A stretch of 48,862 nt of DNA. Origin: Aromatoleum toluolicum (lineage in GTDB: Bacteria > Pseudomonadota > Gammaproteobacteria > Burkholderiales > Rhodocyclaceae). The notes beneath the pieces are model-generated. The model saw only the letters and a list, made by a program, of their open reading frames with translations, ran no database searches and was not told the origin of the DNA. The translations under genes and the position numbers were made by a program. Of the stretch, positions 1-8,069 are shown one piece after another. Position 1 is the stretch's first letter. Each line of letters opens with the position of its first letter. The stretch spans positions 1 to 48,862 of the forward strand of contig NZ_WTVS01000044.1 of the NCBI RefSeq assembly GCF_012911005.2, read 5' to 3'.

Positions 1-6
1 CCCCAG

Positions 7-45
7 CCCTCCCCTTGAAGGGGAGGGAGTGACTGCGCGTCACTC
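7..45. terminator. Tandem hairpins downstream of the Ipd operon
   Basis: Two adjacent perfect hairpins lie 50 to 90 bases past the stop codon of the minus-strand FadA6 gene. The first pairs CCCTCCCCT (7-15) with its complement (19-27) around a 3-nt loop. The second pairs GAGTGAC (27-33) with GTCACTC (39-45) around a 5-nt loop. Neither has a clear T-tract, so an RNA-stabilising or factor-dependent terminator role is an inference. The first hairpin also looks like the short GC-rich interspersed hairpins common in such genomes. Confidence 0.4.
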
Positions 46-95
46 AACCTGTCATCACGTAATTGCTTGCAGACTTGATCGCTGGATCGGACGCG

Positions 96-1247
96 TCAAA
101 GACGCTCGATAATGGTGACGTTGGCCTGCCCGCCGCCCTCGCACATCGTCTGCAGGCCGAAGCGGCCGCCGGTGCGTTCGAGTTCGTGCAGCAGGGTCGT
201 CATCAGGCGTGCGCCGGTCGCGCCGAGCGGGTGGCCGAGGGCGATGGCGCCGCCGTTGGCGTTGGTGCGGGCGGGGTCGCAGCCGGTCTCCTTCGCCCAG
301 GCCATGACAACCGACGCGAAGGCTTCGTTGATCTCGACGCGGTCGATGTCGCCGATGGTCATGCCGACCTTCCGGAGCGCGGCCTTGGTCGCAGGGATCG
401 GCGCGGTGAGGTGCCAGATCGGGTCGTCGGCGAGGACGCTGAGGTGGTGGATGCGTGCGCGCGGGGTGAGGCCGTAGCGCTTCAGCGCGGCTTCCGACAC
501 GACCAGCAGGGCGGCGGAGGCGTCGCAGGTCTGGCTCGACACCGCGGCGGTGATGGCGGGGAATTCCGGTGCAACCGGCTCCAGCTCGGCCATCTTTTCG
601 AGCGTCGTCGCGCGCGGCGTCTCATCGTGCTGGACGCCCTCCAGCGGCACGATTTCCTTTGCGAAGTGGCCGGCCTCGATCGCGGCGCGGGCGCGGCGGT
701 GGCTTTCCAGCGCGAAGACTTCCATGTCCTCGCGGCTGATGTGCCAGTGGTCGGCGATGCGCTGCGCGGCGTAGAACTGGTTCACCGGCTGGTCGCCGAA
801 GCGCGCCTTCCAGCCGCGACTGCCGGAGAAGGGGTCGGGAAAGCCGAGCGGCTGCCCGGCGAGCATCGCGGACGAGATCGGGATCTGCGTCATCGTCTGC
901 ACGCCACCGACGGCGACGACGTCCTGCGTGCCGCTCATGACCGCCTGCGCGGCAAAATGCAGCGCCTGCTGCGACGAGCCGCACTGGCGGTCGACGGTAG
1001 TGCCGGGCACGTTGAGCGGCAGGCCCGCGGCGAGCCAGCTCGTGCGGGCGATGTCGCCGGCCTGCGAGCCGATGGTGTCGACGCAGCCGAAGATCACGTC
1101 GTCGTATTCGTCGGCCGGAATCGCGTTGCGTTCGACCAGCGCCTTCAGCACATGCGCGCCGAGGTCGATGGCATGGACGTGGGAGAGGCCGCCCTTGCGC
1201 TTGCCGGTCGGGCTGCGCAGGGCGTCGACGATAAAGGCTTCAGCCAT
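96..1247 (-). CDS. fadA6: FadA6-like thiolase of steroid C/D-ring degradation
   Basis: A 383-residue thiolase, last gene of the ipd operon. The acyl-accepting Cys is C89 in VDRQCGSSQQ, and the C-terminal NEAF, GGAIALGHPLGATG and MCEGGG motifs carry the other active-site residues. From memory of the family, the sequence, including the GGRFGLQTMCEGGG tail, closely follows mycobacterial FadA6 (ScdF in Comamonas). That enzyme performs thiolytic cleavage of the beta-ketoacyl-CoA formed late in HIP degradation. The gene sits 3 nt after the preceding acyl-CoA dehydrogenase, so translation is probably coupled. An ordinary acetyl-CoA acetyltransferase is the alternative, but the operon context favours FadA6. 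Confidence 0.88.
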   Translation of the reverse strand: MAEAFIVDALRSPTGKRKGGLSHVHAIDLGAHVLKALVERNAIPADEYDDVIFGCVDTIGSQAGDIARTSWLAAGLPLNVPGTTVDRQCGSSQQALHFAAQAVMSGTQDVVAVGGVQTMTQIPISSAMLAGQPLGFPDPFSGSRGWKARFGDQPVNQFYAAQRIADHWHISREDMEVFALESHRRARAAIEAGHFAKEIVPLEGVQHDETPRATTLEKMAELEPVAPEFPAITAAVSSQTCDASAALLVVSEAALKRYGLTPRARIHHLSVLADDPIWHLTAPIPATKAALRKVGMTIGDIDRVEINEAFASVVMAWAKETGCDPARTNANGGAIALGHPLGATGARLMTTLLHELERTGGRFGLQTMCEGGGQANVTIIERL

Positions 1248-1250
1248 TCT

Positions 1251-2309
1251 TCATTCCCCGAAAGTTCGGCCCGGGCCGAGCGCGGCGGCATCGCCGAGCA
1301 CAAAGCCGGCCACGCGGGCCTTGTGGAAACCGCGGTCGCCCCAGGACGCATCGAGTGCCCAGGCGCGCTTCATGAACATCTGCAGATCGACTTCCCAGGT
1401 GTAGCCCATCGCGCCATGCACCTGGATGCCGTGCCGCCCGGCAAGCCACGCGGCTTCGCCGCAGGCGAGCTTGGCGTGCGACACGCGCACCGAGGCGTCG
1501 GCGTCGCCGCGGGCGACCGCATGCGCGGCGCGGTACAGCACCGGTTTGGCGAACTCGATGCGCGTCGCCACGTCGGCAAGGTGGTGCTTCACGGCCTGGA
1601 AGCTCCCGATCGGCTTGCCGAACTGCTTGCGCTGGGCGGTGTAGTCCACCGAGAGATCCAGCATGCGCTGTGCGAGGCCCAGCAGCTGGCCGGACACGGA
1701 CAGCACGCCACGCTCGAGCGTCGCCGCCCACAGCGCGCGGCCGGCCTCGCCGGCAGCAACGAGGGTCGCCGTATTCGGTTCCCATACGACGCGGCCGAGC
1801 CGGCGCGAGCAGTCGATGCTGGGATTGGCGATCACGTCGGCCAGTGCGCGGGGCACGGCATGCACCTCGTCGCCATGCGCGAGCAGCAGCAGGTCGGCGG
1901 GATGCGCGTCGGCGACGAGCGGATTGACCGGGTGGCCGACGGCGATGCGGATGCTGCCGTCCGTGATGCGGCGCAGCCATTCCTCGCGGCTCGGCAGGCG
2001 TTCGGGCAGCGCGGCGATGAGGCCGGCGGCGACATAGGCCGTGTCGGCGAGAGAGTCCGGGATCGCGTAGTAGCCGAGTTCCTGCGTCATCAGCGACCAC
2101 GCAACATCGTCCATCCCGAGTCCGCCGCAGGATTCCGGCACCGACAGCGCCGTGAGCCCCTGCTCGGCGATCTTGTGGCGCAGGTCGGGTGAGCGGCCGA
2201 CGTCGGTTTCCCAGATCTCGCGCAGCATTTCGGGCGCCGCCTCGGTCATCAGGAAACGGCTCACCGCCTCCCGGAAGGCGAGCTGGTCATCGGAAAAGGT
2301 GAAGTCCAT
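1251..2309 (-). CDS. Acyl-CoA dehydrogenase, small-subunit type
   Basis: A 352-residue acyl-CoA dehydrogenase fold starting MDFTFSDDQLAFREAV and ending soon after a GAMGYTWEVDLQMF segment. It is shorter than typical homotetrameric enzymes and lacks the usual GTxxIQR C-terminal FAD/CoA motif. It lies 11 nt downstream of a longer acyl-CoA dehydrogenase gene (2321-3487). Steroid acyl-CoA dehydrogenases of the FadE/ChsE/Scd type are commonly alpha2beta2 heterotetramers encoded by such adjacent pairs, and this would be the non-catalytic partner. Substrate is inferred to be a HIP-derived CoA thioester; I cannot assign which FadE/ScdC it equals. Confidence 0.8.
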   Translation of the reverse strand: MDFTFSDDQLAFREAVSRFLMTEAAPEMLREIWETDVGRSPDLRHKIAEQGLTALSVPESCGGLGMDDVAWSLMTQELGYYAIPDSLADTAYVAAGLIAALPERLPSREEWLRRITDGSIRIAVGHPVNPLVADAHPADLLLLAHGDEVHAVPRALADVIANPSIDCSRRLGRVVWEPNTATLVAAGEAGRALWAATLERGVLSVSGQLLGLAQRMLDLSVDYTAQRKQFGKPIGSFQAVKHHLADVATRIEFAKPVLYRAAHAVARGDADASVRVSHAKLACGEAAWLAGRHGIQVHGAMGYTWEVDLQMFMKRAWALDASWGDRGFHKARVAGFVLGDAAALGPGRTFGE

Positions 2310-2320
2310 GAGCGGCCCCT

Positions 2321-3487
2321 TCAGGATTTCGGCAGGCCGAGCATGCGCTCGGCGATGATGTTGCGCTGGATCTCGTTGGTGCCCGCGTAGATCGGCCCGG
2401 CCTGCGCGAACAGGAAGCCTTCGAGCCAGCTCGCGCCGTCCTCGGCCTCGGGGGCCTCGGCGACGAGCTCAGCCCGCGCGCCCAGGATCCGCATCGCAGT
2501 CTCGTGCATCTTCAGGTCGAGTTCCGACCACACGATCTTGTTGGTGCTGGCCTCGTCGCCGATGCGCGCGCCTTTCGCCAGGCGGCCGACCGTGTGGTAG
2601 GCGGACAGCGCATAGGCCTCCGCCCCCATCCAGGATTCGCACACGGCATCCCGGATCGTCGGATCGCGGTCGGCGCTCTCGCGGTGCGCCTGGTACAGCG
2701 CCACGAGCCGGCGCGCGGTGTGCTGGAAGCGGCCCGGGGAACGCAGCAAGAGGCCGCGCTCGAAGCCGGCCGTCGCCATCGCCACGTGCCAGCCCTTGCC
2801 CTCGTCGCCGATGCGGTTCTCCACCGGCACGCGCACATCGTCGAAGAATATTTCGGCGAAGGCTTCCTTGCCGTTGAGTGCGCGGATGGGGCGAATGGTT
2901 ACGCCCGGGGTATCGAGCGGCACGAGCAGAAAGCTGAGGCCGTGATGGCGGCTCGACGCAGGATCGCTGCGGAACAGGCCGAACAGCCAGTCGGCGTAGA
3001 TTGCGCGCGTCGACCACGTCTTCTGGCCGTTGAGGACGTAGTGGTCGCCCTCCCGGATGGCCTTGCTGGTGATCGCCGCCATGTCGGAGCCCGCGTTCGG
3101 CTCCGACCAGCCCTGCGCCCACATGTCCTCGCTGGCCGCCATGCGCGGCAGGAAACGCTGTTTCTGCGCCTCGGTGCCGAACTCCATCAGCGTCGGTCCG
3201 AGCAGCAATTGGCCGTTCTGGTTGACGCGCAGCGGCGCGCCCGAGGCGTAATACTCCTCCTCGAAGATCAGCCATTCGATGAGATCGCAGCCGCGTCCGC
3301 CGAGCGCCTCGGGCCACATCACCATCGACAGGCGGGCGTCGAACAGGCGCCGCTCCCATTCCCGATGCTGCTCGAAGCCCTCGCGCGTGTCGTAGCTCAC
3401 GAGCGGCGTGCGCGGGACGTTGTCGGCGAGCCAGGCGCGCACCTCGGCGCGGAAGGCGCGCTGCTTGGGCGTGTACGCAAGATCCAT
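2321..3487 (-). CDS. Acyl-CoA dehydrogenase, large catalytic-type subunit
   Basis: A 388-residue FAD-dependent acyl-CoA dehydrogenase with the WSEPNAGSD flavin-binding region (about 127-135) and LNGQKTWST (about 152-160). The medium-chain-type catalytic Glu is absent: the C-terminal motif reads IYAGTNEIQR, with Ala where Glu normally sits. A Glu is present at the alternative isovaleryl/long-chain position (E243 in GFERGLL), a layout known for steroid heteromeric enzymes. Probably pairs with the product of 1251-2309 to desaturate a HIP-pathway acyl-CoA. The gene is 10 nt downstream of echA20. Confidence 0.83.
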   Translation of the reverse strand: MDLAYTPKQRAFRAEVRAWLADNVPRTPLVSYDTREGFEQHREWERRLFDARLSMVMWPEALGGRGCDLIEWLIFEEEYYASGAPLRVNQNGQLLLGPTLMEFGTEAQKQRFLPRMAASEDMWAQGWSEPNAGSDMAAITSKAIREGDHYVLNGQKTWSTRAIYADWLFGLFRSDPASSRHHGLSFLLVPLDTPGVTIRPIRALNGKEAFAEIFFDDVRVPVENRIGDEGKGWHVAMATAGFERGLLLRSPGRFQHTARRLVALYQAHRESADRDPTIRDAVCESWMGAEAYALSAYHTVGRLAKGARIGDEASTNKIVWSELDLKMHETAMRILGARAELVAEAPEAEDGASWLEGFLFAQAGPIYAGTNEIQRNIIAERMLGLPKS

Positions 3488-3497
3488 GATCTTCCCC

Positions 3498-4250
3498 TCA
3501 GAATTGCGCGTCGCGTTTTTCGACGAAGGCCCGGCGCGTTTCGGCCGAATCCGGGTTGGTGTAGGCCTGCAGCGTGAAGCCTTGCTCCCAGCGGTATTTG
3601 TCCTCGAGGTTGCCGTCCTCGATGCCGTTGAGCGCTTCCTTGGCGATGCGGATCATCGCGGGGCTCTTCGCGGCGATCTTCGCGGCGATGCCCAGCGCCG
3701 TCTCGCGCAGCTCGCTGCGCGGCACGACGCGCTCGATGAAGCCGTAGCGTTCCGCGTCGCGCGCACCGATCTTCTCGCCGGTGAAGAACAGGTGGCGCAC
3801 CTTCTGCACCGGGAAAAGGCGCTGCAGGTGCGCGCCGCCGCCCATCGCGCCGCGGTCGACCTCGGGCAAGGCAAAGGTCGCGCACTCGGCGGCGACCACG
3901 ATGTCGGCAGCGCCCGTGATGCCGATGCCGCCGCCCAGCACGAAGCCATGGACCGCTGCAATGACCGGCACCGGACAGCGGTGCACCGCCTTGAAGGTCG
4001 CATAGTTGCCGGCGTTCACCGCGACGATCCGCTCCGGGTGGGCGTCGAGTTCCTTGATGTCTACGCCGGCGCAGAAGCCGCGGCCTTCGGCGCGGATCAC
4101 GATGACGCGCACGTCGGGGTTGGCACCGAGTTCGTCGATGGTGCGCGCGAGCGCGAACCATTCGCTGCTGTCCAGCGCATTGACCGGCGGCTTGTCGATC
4201 ACCAGTTCGGCGATGCCGGCGTCGAGCCGGGTGTGAATTGCATTCGTCAC
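3498..4250 (-). CDS. echA20: EchA20-like ring-D hydrolase (crotonase family)
   Basis: A 250-residue crotonase-fold protein. A GTG start at 4250 is chosen because GGAGG lies 7 nt upstream. A longer reading in the same frame has no such site and encodes low-complexity residues. The segments PPVNAL, RAEGRGFCAGVDIKE and GGGIGITG and the FALPEVDRGAMGGG block follow mycobacterial EchA20 (ScdY in Comamonas) almost motif by motif, as I recall them. That enzyme hydrolytically opens steroid ring D of a bicyclic CoA ester rather than hydrating an enoyl-CoA. Consistent with this, the canonical hydratase Glu after GGG is Gly here, while the PE Glu is kept. Confidence 0.85.
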   Translation of the reverse strand: MTNAIHTRLDAGIAELVIDKPPVNALDSSEWFALARTIDELGANPDVRVIVIRAEGRGFCAGVDIKELDAHPERIVAVNAGNYATFKAVHRCPVPVIAAVHGFVLGGGIGITGAADIVVAAECATFALPEVDRGAMGGGAHLQRLFPVQKVRHLFFTGEKIGARDAERYGFIERVVPRSELRETALGIAAKIAAKSPAMIRIAKEALNGIEDGNLEDKYRWEQGFTLQAYTNPDSAETRRAFVEKRDAQF

Positions 4251-4302
4251 GTGATTGCCTCCAGGCTCTTCTGTATGTGCGGGGTGTTGTTTTCTTGCGG
4301 GA

Positions 4303-5421
4303 TCAGGCCGGAGCGCGCTCGCGCGGCGTTTCGAGCCGGGCGTACAGGCGGGCGAGGCAGGCCTCCGCCTCGCTGGCAATGCCGTGGATGACCTCCTCGC
4401 AGCTCTGCAGCTCGCCGATCGCCGCGGCGACCTGGCCGCTGGGCAGGATCCCCTCGTCGGGCAGCCCCTGGACCATCGAACGCTGCAGCAGTACCGGCTG
4501 GTTTGCCGACATCACGGTCTGCGACACGGCGCCGGCGTCTTCCTTGATCGCCTGGCGCAGCACGCCGAACATGTGCCCGAGGCTCATACCGGTCTGGGCC
4601 TTCCACGCCCATGCGCTCTTCAGCGCGATGGCAAGGCGGCCGACCGGTCCGGCCGCTTCGAGGCGACGGATGAAGGGGTTGTCGATCATGCGGTGGCGCA
4701 TGCCGTCGACCGCGAGCGTGACGCGGATCTTCTGCGGGTCGTCCACGGCGACGTAGCGTTCCAGCGTCGGGCGCGGTGTGGGGGCATCGGTGGTCATCAG
4801 GAAGCGCGTGCCCATCGCGATGCCGGCCGCTCCGGCTGCGAGCGCGGCGGCAAGGCCACGCCCCGTGGAGTAGCCGCCCGCGGCGATGACGGGCACCTTT
4901 ACCGCATCCAGCACTTGCGGCAGCAGGATCGTCGTCGGCACACCACCGGTATGGCCGCCGCCCTCGCCACCCTGGATCGTGACCATGTCGGCGCCGAGCT
5001 CGACGGCCTTCACCGCGTGCTTGAGCGCGCCGACCGTCGGAATGCACAACACGCCGGCCTGCTTGAAGCGCGCGATGGTCTTCTTGTCCGGCCCGCGCCC
5101 GTAGCTCACCGCGCGCAGCTTGTACTTGATCGCTAGATCGACGCACTGCGCGGCGTTTTCCTGAAACATGTGGAAGTTGAGGCCGAAGTTCGCGCCGCCG
5201 GTCGCTGCGATCACCTTGCGGATCTCGTCTTCGAGCTTGTGCGGCTCGATCGTCGCGCCGGCGAGGAAGCCGAAGCCGCCGGCACGCGTCGTCGCGGTCA
5301 CCAGGTTGGCATCGGCGACCCAGCCCATCGCGGTCTGCACGATGGGGTAGCGGCAGCCGAGTGCCTGCGTGAGCGGCGTGCTCAGCAGCGCGGAGCAGTC
5401 GGGTATTCCGTCGCGGTTCAT
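4303..5421 (-). CDS. ipdC: IpdC-like flavin-dependent oxidoreductase (NMO family)
   Basis: A 372-residue TIM-barrel protein of the nitronate monooxygenase/2-nitropropane dioxygenase family. FMN phosphate-binding segments are visible at IQGGEGGGHTGG and VIAAGGYSTGRGLAAAL, with AGIAMGTRFLMT beyond. The run QTAMGWVADANLVTAT and the VDGMRHRM segment match IpdC of the mycobacterial KstR2 regulon (ScdK in Comamonas), an oxidoreductase acting on hydroxylated HIP-CoA. The start codon overlaps the stop of the upstream crotonase gene by 4 nt (ATGA), so translation is coupled. Generic annotation would call it nitronate monooxygenase; operon context argues against that function. Confidence 0.86.
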   Translation of the reverse strand: MNRDGIPDCSALLSTPLTQALGCRYPIVQTAMGWVADANLVTATTRAGGFGFLAGATIEPHKLEDEIRKVIAATGGANFGLNFHMFQENAAQCVDLAIKYKLRAVSYGRGPDKKTIARFKQAGVLCIPTVGALKHAVKAVELGADMVTIQGGEGGGHTGGVPTTILLPQVLDAVKVPVIAAGGYSTGRGLAAALAAGAAGIAMGTRFLMTTDAPTPRPTLERYVAVDDPQKIRVTLAVDGMRHRMIDNPFIRRLEAAGPVGRLAIALKSAWAWKAQTGMSLGHMFGVLRQAIKEDAGAVSQTVMSANQPVLLQRSMVQGLPDEGILPSGQVAAAIGELQSCEEVIHGIASEAEACLARLYARLETPRERAPA

Positions 5422-6347
5422 GCGCCCTCCCCGGCCTGCGCGGCCGCCTGCTTGTTGGCCTGCACCATGGCCTTCGCGTCGTAGCCGCCGAGCTTGTCGC
5501 CGGACAGCAGTTCGTTGTGGGCATGGGCGAAGTGGTGCCAGCCGAAGGCGGCGTCCATCGCGGTGCGCTTGCCCTGCAGATCCTCGACGTGGTTGATTGC
5601 CTGCTTGGTCAGCGCCAGCCCCATGCGCGGCTGCTGCGCGATGCGCGCGGCCAGCGCGTAAGTTGCCGCCTCAAGCTCGGCGCGCGGGACGACGCGGTTC
5701 ACCATCCCCATCTGCCACGCACGCTCGGCCCCCATGCGGTCGCCGACAAAGAGGAATTCCTTCGCGATGCGCGGATGCAGCTCGAAGGGATGAGCAAAAT
5801 ACTCGACCCCGGGAATGCCCATGCGTACGACCGGATCCTGGAAGAAGGCGTCGTCGGAGGCGACGATCAGGTCGCACACCCACGCGAGCATCAGTCCGCC
5901 CGCGACGCAGGCGCCCTGCACCATCGCGATCGTCGGCTTGGGCAGTTCGCGCCAGCGCCGGCACATGCCGAGGTACACCTCCTGCTCGCGCGCATACAGG
6001 TATTCGCCGCCGGGTTTGTTGGTGTGGTCCCACCACAGGTGCGCGCGGTCGAAGGGCTTGTTGATGTCGCGCCCCGGGGTGCCGATGTCGTGCCCGGCGG
6101 AGAAGTGCTTGCCCTCACCGCGCAGCACGATCACCTTCACCGCGTCGTCATCCACGGCGCGGCGGAAGGCCGCATCGAGGGCGTAGGTCATCTGCGAGTT
6201 CTGCGCGTTGTTGAAGTCCGGCCGGCACATCGTCACGGTCGCGATGCCGTCCTGCACGGAATACTTCACCGGCGTGTCGGTCTCGTAGGACGAGGTGTCG
6301 GCGCGGCTCACGAAGGCGCCAGCGTCGGGGGGCGTCGGGGCTGTCAT
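5418..6347 (-). CDS. Atypical crotonase-family protein of the Ipd operon
   Basis: A 309-residue enoyl-CoA hydratase/isomerase-fold protein, longer than usual because of an N-terminal extension of about 25 residues and an inserted segment rich in aromatic residues (about 90-115). The oxyanion-hole motif HFSAGHDIG is present. Aligned to classical hydratase, both catalytic Glu positions are lost: the GGG-x-E position reads GGLML (Met), and the PE position reads DPVV (Val). It lies between ipdB and ipdC. AAGGAA sits before the ATG. It probably acts on a HIP-pathway CoA ester, but the chemistry cannot be read from sequence. Confidence 0.78.
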   Translation of the reverse strand: MTAPTPPDAGAFVSRADTSSYETDTPVKYSVQDGIATVTMCRPDFNNAQNSQMTYALDAAFRRAVDDDAVKVIVLRGEGKHFSAGHDIGTPGRDINKPFDRAHLWWDHTNKPGGEYLYAREQEVYLGMCRRWRELPKPTIAMVQGACVAGGLMLAWVCDLIVASDDAFFQDPVVRMGIPGVEYFAHPFELHPRIAKEFLFVGDRMGAERAWQMGMVNRVVPRAELEAATYALAARIAQQPRMGLALTKQAINHVEDLQGKRTAMDAAFGWHHFAHAHNELLSGDKLGGYDAKAMVQANKQAAAQAGEGA

Positions 6348-6366
6348 TGTCGTTTTCCTTGCCGTA

Positions 6367-7167
6367 TCAGGCCGCCGGACGGATGCCGGGAGGATTGCCC
6401 TTGATGGCCGTGGCGCGCAGTTCGTGCGGATCGAGACGGCGGATCAGCGCGAGCTGTGCGGCGGTCGGGTGCGGCGTCTCGCACATGTCCGGCGCCGCGA
6501 TGAGCGGGAAGCCGGTCTTCTCCTGCACCTCGCCGAAGCTCACGCCCGGGTGCAGCGAACGCACGCGCGCGGCACGAGAGGGACCGTCGAAGTCCATCAC
6601 ACACAGATCGGTGACGACGATGCGGATCTCCATCAGGTCGTTGCGCTCGCCTTCGTTCCAGCGCTCGGGCTTGAAACCGACGCCGGACACCATGTCGACC
6701 TCGCCTTCGACGAACACGCGCTTGCTGTGCGCCGGCACGAAAAACGAGTTGATGTGGTTGATGCTGTTGCCCGGCAGGCCGCGCACGCCCAGCATTGCAG
6801 ACTTCGGCTTCGCGTAGTCGCCGACGCACGAGAGGTTGGTCTGGCCCCAGCGGTCGACCTGGGTCGGGCCGACCATCGCATGACGGCGCCCGCCCCACAC
6901 GCATTCGAAGACGCGCTCGAAGGGCATGTAGCCGGCGTATTTCGGCTGGTAGTCGCCGCGCGGGCCGAGCGGAATCGGCTCCTCGACGAGGAAGGCCTCG
7001 CTGTCGGTCATCAGCAGGCCCTCGCTGTGCGTGAGCTTGGCGAGGCTGGCGCCGAGGCGCGGAATCACGCCGAGGCCGGAGGCGAGGACTTCGCCGTCGC
7101 CGCGCCAGGCTTCCGAGGCGGCGACGATCATCAGTTCGGCGAGGGTAAAATCAGTCTTGTCGGTCAT
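6367..7167 (-). CDS. ipdB: IpdB, beta subunit of CoA-transferase-like COCHEA-CoA hydrolase
   Basis: A 266-residue CoA-transferase family I beta-type subunit. Segments such as LMTDSEAFLVEE, GRRHAMVGPTQVDRWG and VRGLPGNSINH follow mycobacterial IpdB (ScdL2). With IpdA it forms a heteromeric enzyme that hydrolytically opens the last carbocycle (ring C) of COCHEA-CoA. GAGGAG lies 8 nt before the ATG, and the gene follows ipdA by 12 nt. A generic 3-oxoacid CoA-transferase beta subunit is the alternative call, but the neighbouring ipdC, echA20 and fadA6 make IpdB much more likely. Confidence 0.88.
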   Translation of the reverse strand: MTDKTDFTLAELMIVAASEAWRGDGEVLASGLGVIPRLGASLAKLTHSEGLLMTDSEAFLVEEPIPLGPRGDYQPKYAGYMPFERVFECVWGGRRHAMVGPTQVDRWGQTNLSCVGDYAKPKSAMLGVRGLPGNSINHINSFFVPAHSKRVFVEGEVDMVSGVGFKPERWNEGERNDLMEIRIVVTDLCVMDFDGPSRAARVRSLHPGVSFGEVQEKTGFPLIAAPDMCETPHPTAAQLALIRRLDPHELRATAIKGNPPGIRPAA

Positions 7168-7179
7168 CGCGCAATCTCC

Positions 7180-8058
7180 TCAGAACACCGGCAGCGGCAG
7201 CTTCGCGAGCCGCTCCGCACCGCCGTTCTTTTCCTGGTAAGCGGCTTCGCCGCCGGCGACGAATTCGTCGACATAGGCTTGCCAGCCGCCCTCCTCGCCC
7301 GCACTCGCGGCGTAGCGCTTGAAGTGGCTCATGTCCCAGCCGTAGTCCGACGGGCACGAGGTCGGATGCGCCCCGAAGGGCGCTTCGACGACGCCGGTCA
7401 CGAGATAGCGCTCGAAGGTGTTGCTGCGCGCGGTGGCGGCATCGAGCAGGAGTCGCTCCTCGACGCGCTCGGCGGACACGTAGCACTTGTCGGCGGCGCG
7501 CGCGAAAAGGTGGTCGAAGTAGGGATCGGGTCCGGTGACCAGCGTATTGCCCAAGCGATCGGCGACATTCACGTGCAACAGCGCGACGTCGAGCTTCAAG
7601 GCCGGCATCGCAATCAGCACTTCGCCGTCCTCATAGGGCGAGCGGATCGTGCGCAGCTCCGGGTTGAGCTTCACGACGTCGGTCGCGAGGCCGCAGCGGG
7701 TCGGCAGGAAGGGCAGGCGCATGCCCGCCGCGCGCAGCCCCCACTGGAACATGCCTTCGTCGAGCTCCATCAGTTCCTTCAGCTCGCCCGCCTCGCGCGC
7801 CTTGCGGTAATAGGGCTCGAGAGGGATCGCGTCGAGCGTCGCGAAACCGAACACAAGCTTTCGCACCTTGCCGGCCGCGCACAGCATCCCGACCTCCGGG
7901 CCGCCGTAGGCGACGACCGTTAGGTCCTTCACCGGCGAGCGCAGGATCTCGCGTACGATCGCCATCGGCTTGCGCCGCGGCCCCCATCCTCCGAAGCCGA
8001 TCGTCATGCCGTCGCGCAGTGCGCCGACGACATCGGCCGTAGTCATCCGCTTGTCCAT
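7180..8058 (-). CDS. ipdA: IpdA, alpha subunit of CoA-transferase-like COCHEA-CoA hydrolase
   Basis: A 292-residue CoA-transferase family I alpha-type subunit. The ATG at 8058 is preceded by AAGGA at 8-nt spacing. The open frame continues upstream but overlaps the dioxygenase gene and has no family similarity there. DGMTIGFGGWGPRRKPMA and TVVAYGGPEVGMLCAAGKV match IpdA (ScdL1) closely, as does the C-terminal SDYGWD region. The subunit pairs with IpdB (next gene) to cleave the ring-C carbon-carbon bond. It starts 11 nt after the end of the extradiol dioxygenase gene, so the A/B-ring and C/D-ring functions share one transcript. Confidence 0.88.
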   Translation of the reverse strand: MDKRMTTADVVGALRDGMTIGFGGWGPRRKPMAIVREILRSPVKDLTVVAYGGPEVGMLCAAGKVRKLVFGFATLDAIPLEPYYRKAREAGELKELMELDEGMFQWGLRAAGMRLPFLPTRCGLATDVVKLNPELRTIRSPYEDGEVLIAMPALKLDVALLHVNVADRLGNTLVTGPDPYFDHLFARAADKCYVSAERVEERLLLDAATARSNTFERYLVTGVVEAPFGAHPTSCPSDYGWDMSHFKRYAASAGEEGGWQAYVDEFVAGGEAAYQEKNGGAERLAKLPLPVF

Positions 8059-8069
8059 GTATCGCGTCC

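Noticed and set aside
63-2192. Long antisense reading frames over many genes, e.g. 709 codons opposite the thiolase and dehydrogenase genes
   Set aside because: Such frames are common opposite GC-rich genes; the encoded sequences are Arg/Ala/Gly-rich, resemble no family and lack ribosome sites.
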